A stretch of 64,000 nt of DNA from Paramarasmius palmivorus (taxonomy: Eukaryota; Basidiomycota; Agaricomycetes; Agaricales; Marasmiaceae): assembly GCA_037176845.1 (NCBI GenBank), contig JAYKXP010000048.1, positions 62,001 to 126,000 on the forward strand. Direction: 5' to 3'. Positions 61,319-64,000 of the stretch are shown here, piece after piece. The number at the start of each line of letters is the position of its first letter. Position 1 is the first letter of the stretch. Position numbers and translations under genes: made by a program. Below the pieces are notes generated by a model, which saw only the letters and a program-made list of their open reading frames with translations, did no database searches and was not told where the DNA came from.

Positions 61319-63301
61319 TTCGTCCCGTCCCATGCGGATCGGAGAGACTCCTCTACCGGTCGAATACAATGATCCCTATCGTAGTTGCATTATATGCGTT
61401 TCTGTCCTTGAAGCAGGAAGAGAAGCTCAAACAGTGGGGAAGTCTGATGGAAAGAGTTATTTTGTCATTAGAAGGAACATCTTTGACATAGACATAAAAA
61501 GAAGCACCCTCTTTACCCATCCCATGAGCCTTTGTTCTCACCGGATCCAGTCTTGAAACTATCATAGCCGCGCGTACATACTCCATGGGTACTGATGACT
61601 GTCAGAACTATTGCTGGATGCGAGCACAAAAACAAGGCGGCCACATCCCTGACAGTCATTGGAGTACTGAGTTCTGTTCTCGGGGTCTTCGATTCTCTCT
61701 GATAGCGTCAAACCGAACAGTGCCAGGGGCCTTTTACACTGAGCGTCAGCTTCGCCAATAGAATGATGGAATTGCGCAAACTTATTCGTCTTGTAGGCAA
61801 TGACAATTGTACATTGCTTCTCGGTTATTGTTTAATCGGCGCCGGTGCTTCTTCGGTAAGTCTCTATTTCGCTTCTGACCAGAAACCGACCGAGCGGTTG
61901 TAAGGCCCGTGATGTGTACGAAGTCGAAATAGCTCCACGGAAGCCAGAAGAGGGGGTGGCACTTTGTCCTTGCAAGATCAGGTTGCGGACTTCCAAAGCG
62001 CTCTAAGATCGCATACGCAAGTACGCCCTCAATGCACTGAAAGGGGCACAAATGGCTTCTGTGGCAATACATTCCTGCTGTCCGATTATCTTCTCCTTGT
62101 TCATCAAGGTTCCTGCTGTTCTGAGGGAGATAATGCTATCATGAACGTAATAACCAGGGACGAGACATTGGCAACCGCAACTCGACCGCAACTCACTTTT
62201 CGGAGGAGCACTATTTGTGCCTAGTCCGTCTTCGTAGTACTTCATCCATCCTGTCGAGGAAGGCACTACCAAGGTACTTCCGTAGTCGAAAACAGCGCTT
62301 GTGACCAATGCTACTGGACTGTAATATCATTATGGGCGTGGGTCAGAATGGCGAGCTTGGGCTTGGGATAAGAGAACTCACCTCACTATTAGCTGCTACC
62401 ATTGATGATGATGACACTTGACGTCAAACCATCATTCCCTTGCTAATTCATGCGAGAAACGAGAATGCTCGTTGTGTTCGTATAATGATACGCATTCAAC
62501 GACGACAATTGAAGCTCAAGCCTGTGAAAGCACGTGCGCCTCAAGCTCCCGCGCTGGCGCTTGTTCTTTGTTCCTCGACCAACACGTAGGCACTGACTAT
62601 AATCGGGGATGTCAATGAGCGCTGATCCAGTAGACTGTGTGTTGCAGGTGTGTAGTTTTCATTTATTCAGAATTTCCCCGATTCACTTCCAAAGCAGTAA
62701 ATCACATCCAGGTCGTATGAGGAAACAGAAAACGGAGCAAACCTGGTAGACTCCACCTTCAGCTCGTTAAAGCATCCCAAGAATCGACCCTATTCGGACC
62801 ACGAAAGTATACAAAGAGGCACCTGTCGACTTCGCAAACGGCGGACGGCATCACCGGACCATGATATTGTATTTCTCTGATGGACTCTGAGGTATGTTGG
62901 TGATTTTTTAAACCTCAACATTGTCATCTCATTATGGAAATCGACCTCATCGCATCAGAATCCTTGGAACGACCCTTCGAAAGCTTTCAGGTGACCTGAA
63001 TGCGAGGCACGACGTATCCAATATGGTTGCTTTCATCAGCGAAAGAATGTGGTGCGCCTTATCATCAGGCTGGGGAAACGGTGGATCCCAACCGTATAAA
63101 GTTACTCTTCTCCGCGTTCCATGCTACTTGATACGGGAGAAGTGCCTTCCCATTACCTGCTCAAGGGTCGACATTTCATTTGCCTTTATCGCATCTCCAT
63201 CGGTGCAATCCAGCCTTCGGCGAGATATAAACCGACTCAGTTATAATGTTACGGTACTCGACTAAACGCTAAACGCTATCTCGGTCAGATCAGAAACGTT
63301 C
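61319..63301. other. Gene-poor spacer and upstream region of the diterpene synthase
   Basis: Short open frames only. The last few hundred bases before 63,302 are expected to contain the promoter of the diterpene synthase gene. No other enzyme gene of a terpene cluster is visible on this side. Confidence 0.5.
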
Positions 63302-64000
63302 ATGGCTACTCACGACGACGCCAACGCATTTTTGAAACAACTCGTACGCTCCTACGACTCCTCTACTCACGGATTGGGCTCTACTGGCGTCAGCTTGTAC
63401 GATACGGCCTGGCTATCTATCGTTACTCGCACCATTGATGACGCTGGTACTAAATCTTGGGTATTCCCCCAGTCGTTCGAGTATATCTGCAACGCCCAGG
63501 CAGAAGACGGAGGATGGCATGGCGATGGCTCTCTCATCGATAGCATTATGAACACCCTGGTCTCCCTCTTCTCCTTGAAGCTCCACGAAAAGGCCGACTC
63601 ACAATCGAATCTATCCGACAAGGTGGAGAAAGCGAAGCTCTTCCTCACCGATGCGCTGCAAAAATGGGATGTACCATCCACTGAACGCATCGCGTTCGAG
63701 CTCATTATTCCCCGTGTCCTGCAGTTCTTGGAAGACGAAGGCATCTACTTCGAATTCCCACATCGAGAGGCGTTGGAGAATCTGAGGAACCGGAAACTCA
63801 AAACATTGGATTTGGGTTTGGTGTATCGGATGCAGACGCCGGTCCTCTACACGCTCGAGGCGTTTGTGGGGGTTTTGGACTTCGACAGGCTTGGAGGTCT
63901 CAAGATAGATGGCCACTTCTGCGCATCACCAGCATCCACGGCGGCGTATCTTACCTACTGTTCGACTTGGGATGAAGAGGCAGAAAACTACCTTCGCCAG
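63302..64000 (+). CDS. CPS/KS-type diterpene synthase, N-terminal part
   Basis: The frame opens at the ATG at 63,302 (MATHDDANAFLKQLVRSYDS) and stays open for 233 codons to the end of the window with no intron. Hallmarks of the N-terminal class II part are SLYDTAWLSIVTR (the S-x-YDTAW motif), QAEDGGWHGDGSLIDS (a QxxDGxW-like repeat) and NTLVSLFSL. The class II DxDD motif should come later and is outside the window. Fungal members of this family cyclise geranylgeranyl diphosphate to copalyl-type intermediates, and most carry a second, class I domain that makes the final diterpene. Product cannot be predicted from this part. The gene is truncated by the window edge, not by mutation. Confidence 0.88.
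   Translation, partial: MATHDDANAFLKQLVRSYDSSTHGLGSTGVSLYDTAWLSIVTRTIDDAGTKSWVFPQSFEYICNAQAEDGGWHGDGSLIDSIMNTLVSLFSLKLHEKADSQSNLSDKVEKAKLFLTDALQKWDVPSTERIAFELIIPRVLQFLEDEGIYFEFPHREALENLRNRKLKTLDLGLVYRMQTPVLYTLEAFVGVLDFDRLGGLKIDGHFCASPASTAAYLTYCSTWDEEAENYLRQ

Overview
The window looks like a piece of a filamentous basidiomycete (Agaricomycetes) nuclear genome. Genes are mono- or multi-exonic with introns mostly of 50-60 nt, GT...AG borders and CTAAT-type branch points. Several families are typical of mushrooms: a NACHT-type STAND ATPase, an F-box protein that begins with a basic RRSGR stretch, a DUF6534-type membrane protein split by many introns, an HNH_2-type nuclease-like protein, a FYRN/FYRC protein and a CPS/KS-type diterpene cyclase. 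No operons, CRISPR arrays or tRNA genes were seen. All assignments come from reading the translation; no database search was run.

Layout. Bases 1-13,700 are a gene graveyard. They hold two decayed gelsolin/severin-like copies on the minus strand (about 2960-3590 and 4860-6125), a zinc-ribbon gene remnant, a diverged direct repeat (about 2010-2400 and 6690-7045), and many short protein-like stretches broken by stops. A complete eight-exon gene of unknown function follows (13723-15939), then more remnants (16.8-18.9 kb).

From 19.5 to 57.8 kb the window is gene-rich: alpha-galactosidase copy 1 (GH27, secreted), an HNH protein, AMP deaminase, alpha-galactosidase copy 2, a long Ser/Pro-rich disordered protein, an F-box/zinc-finger protein (minus), a KP4-like small secreted protein with no usable start codon, a Zn2Cys6-containing lysine-rich protein, a coiled-coil protein (minus), a large STAND ATPase with four tandem C-terminal modules, a class I sirtuin (minus), a broken NmrA copy next to an intact NmrA-like gene, a DUF6534 membrane protein (minus) and a FYR-domain nuclear protein. 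Beyond 58 kb there is a minus-strand remnant, then a 1002-bp element with 35-bp terminal inverted repeats and a TA target duplication. About 3.2 kb of mostly gene-poor DNA follows, and the N-terminal part of a bifunctional-type diterpene synthase runs off the right edge.

Functionally the gene-rich part mixes housekeeping (AMP deaminase, sirtuin, FYR protein), secreted carbohydrate degradation (two GH27 paralogues) and accessory/conflict-type genes (STAND ATPase, HNH protein, KP4-like protein). The most unusual items are the STAND protein with its repeated module, and the N-terminal FNxVxxDQ tag it shares with the otherwise unknown gene at 13.7 kb.
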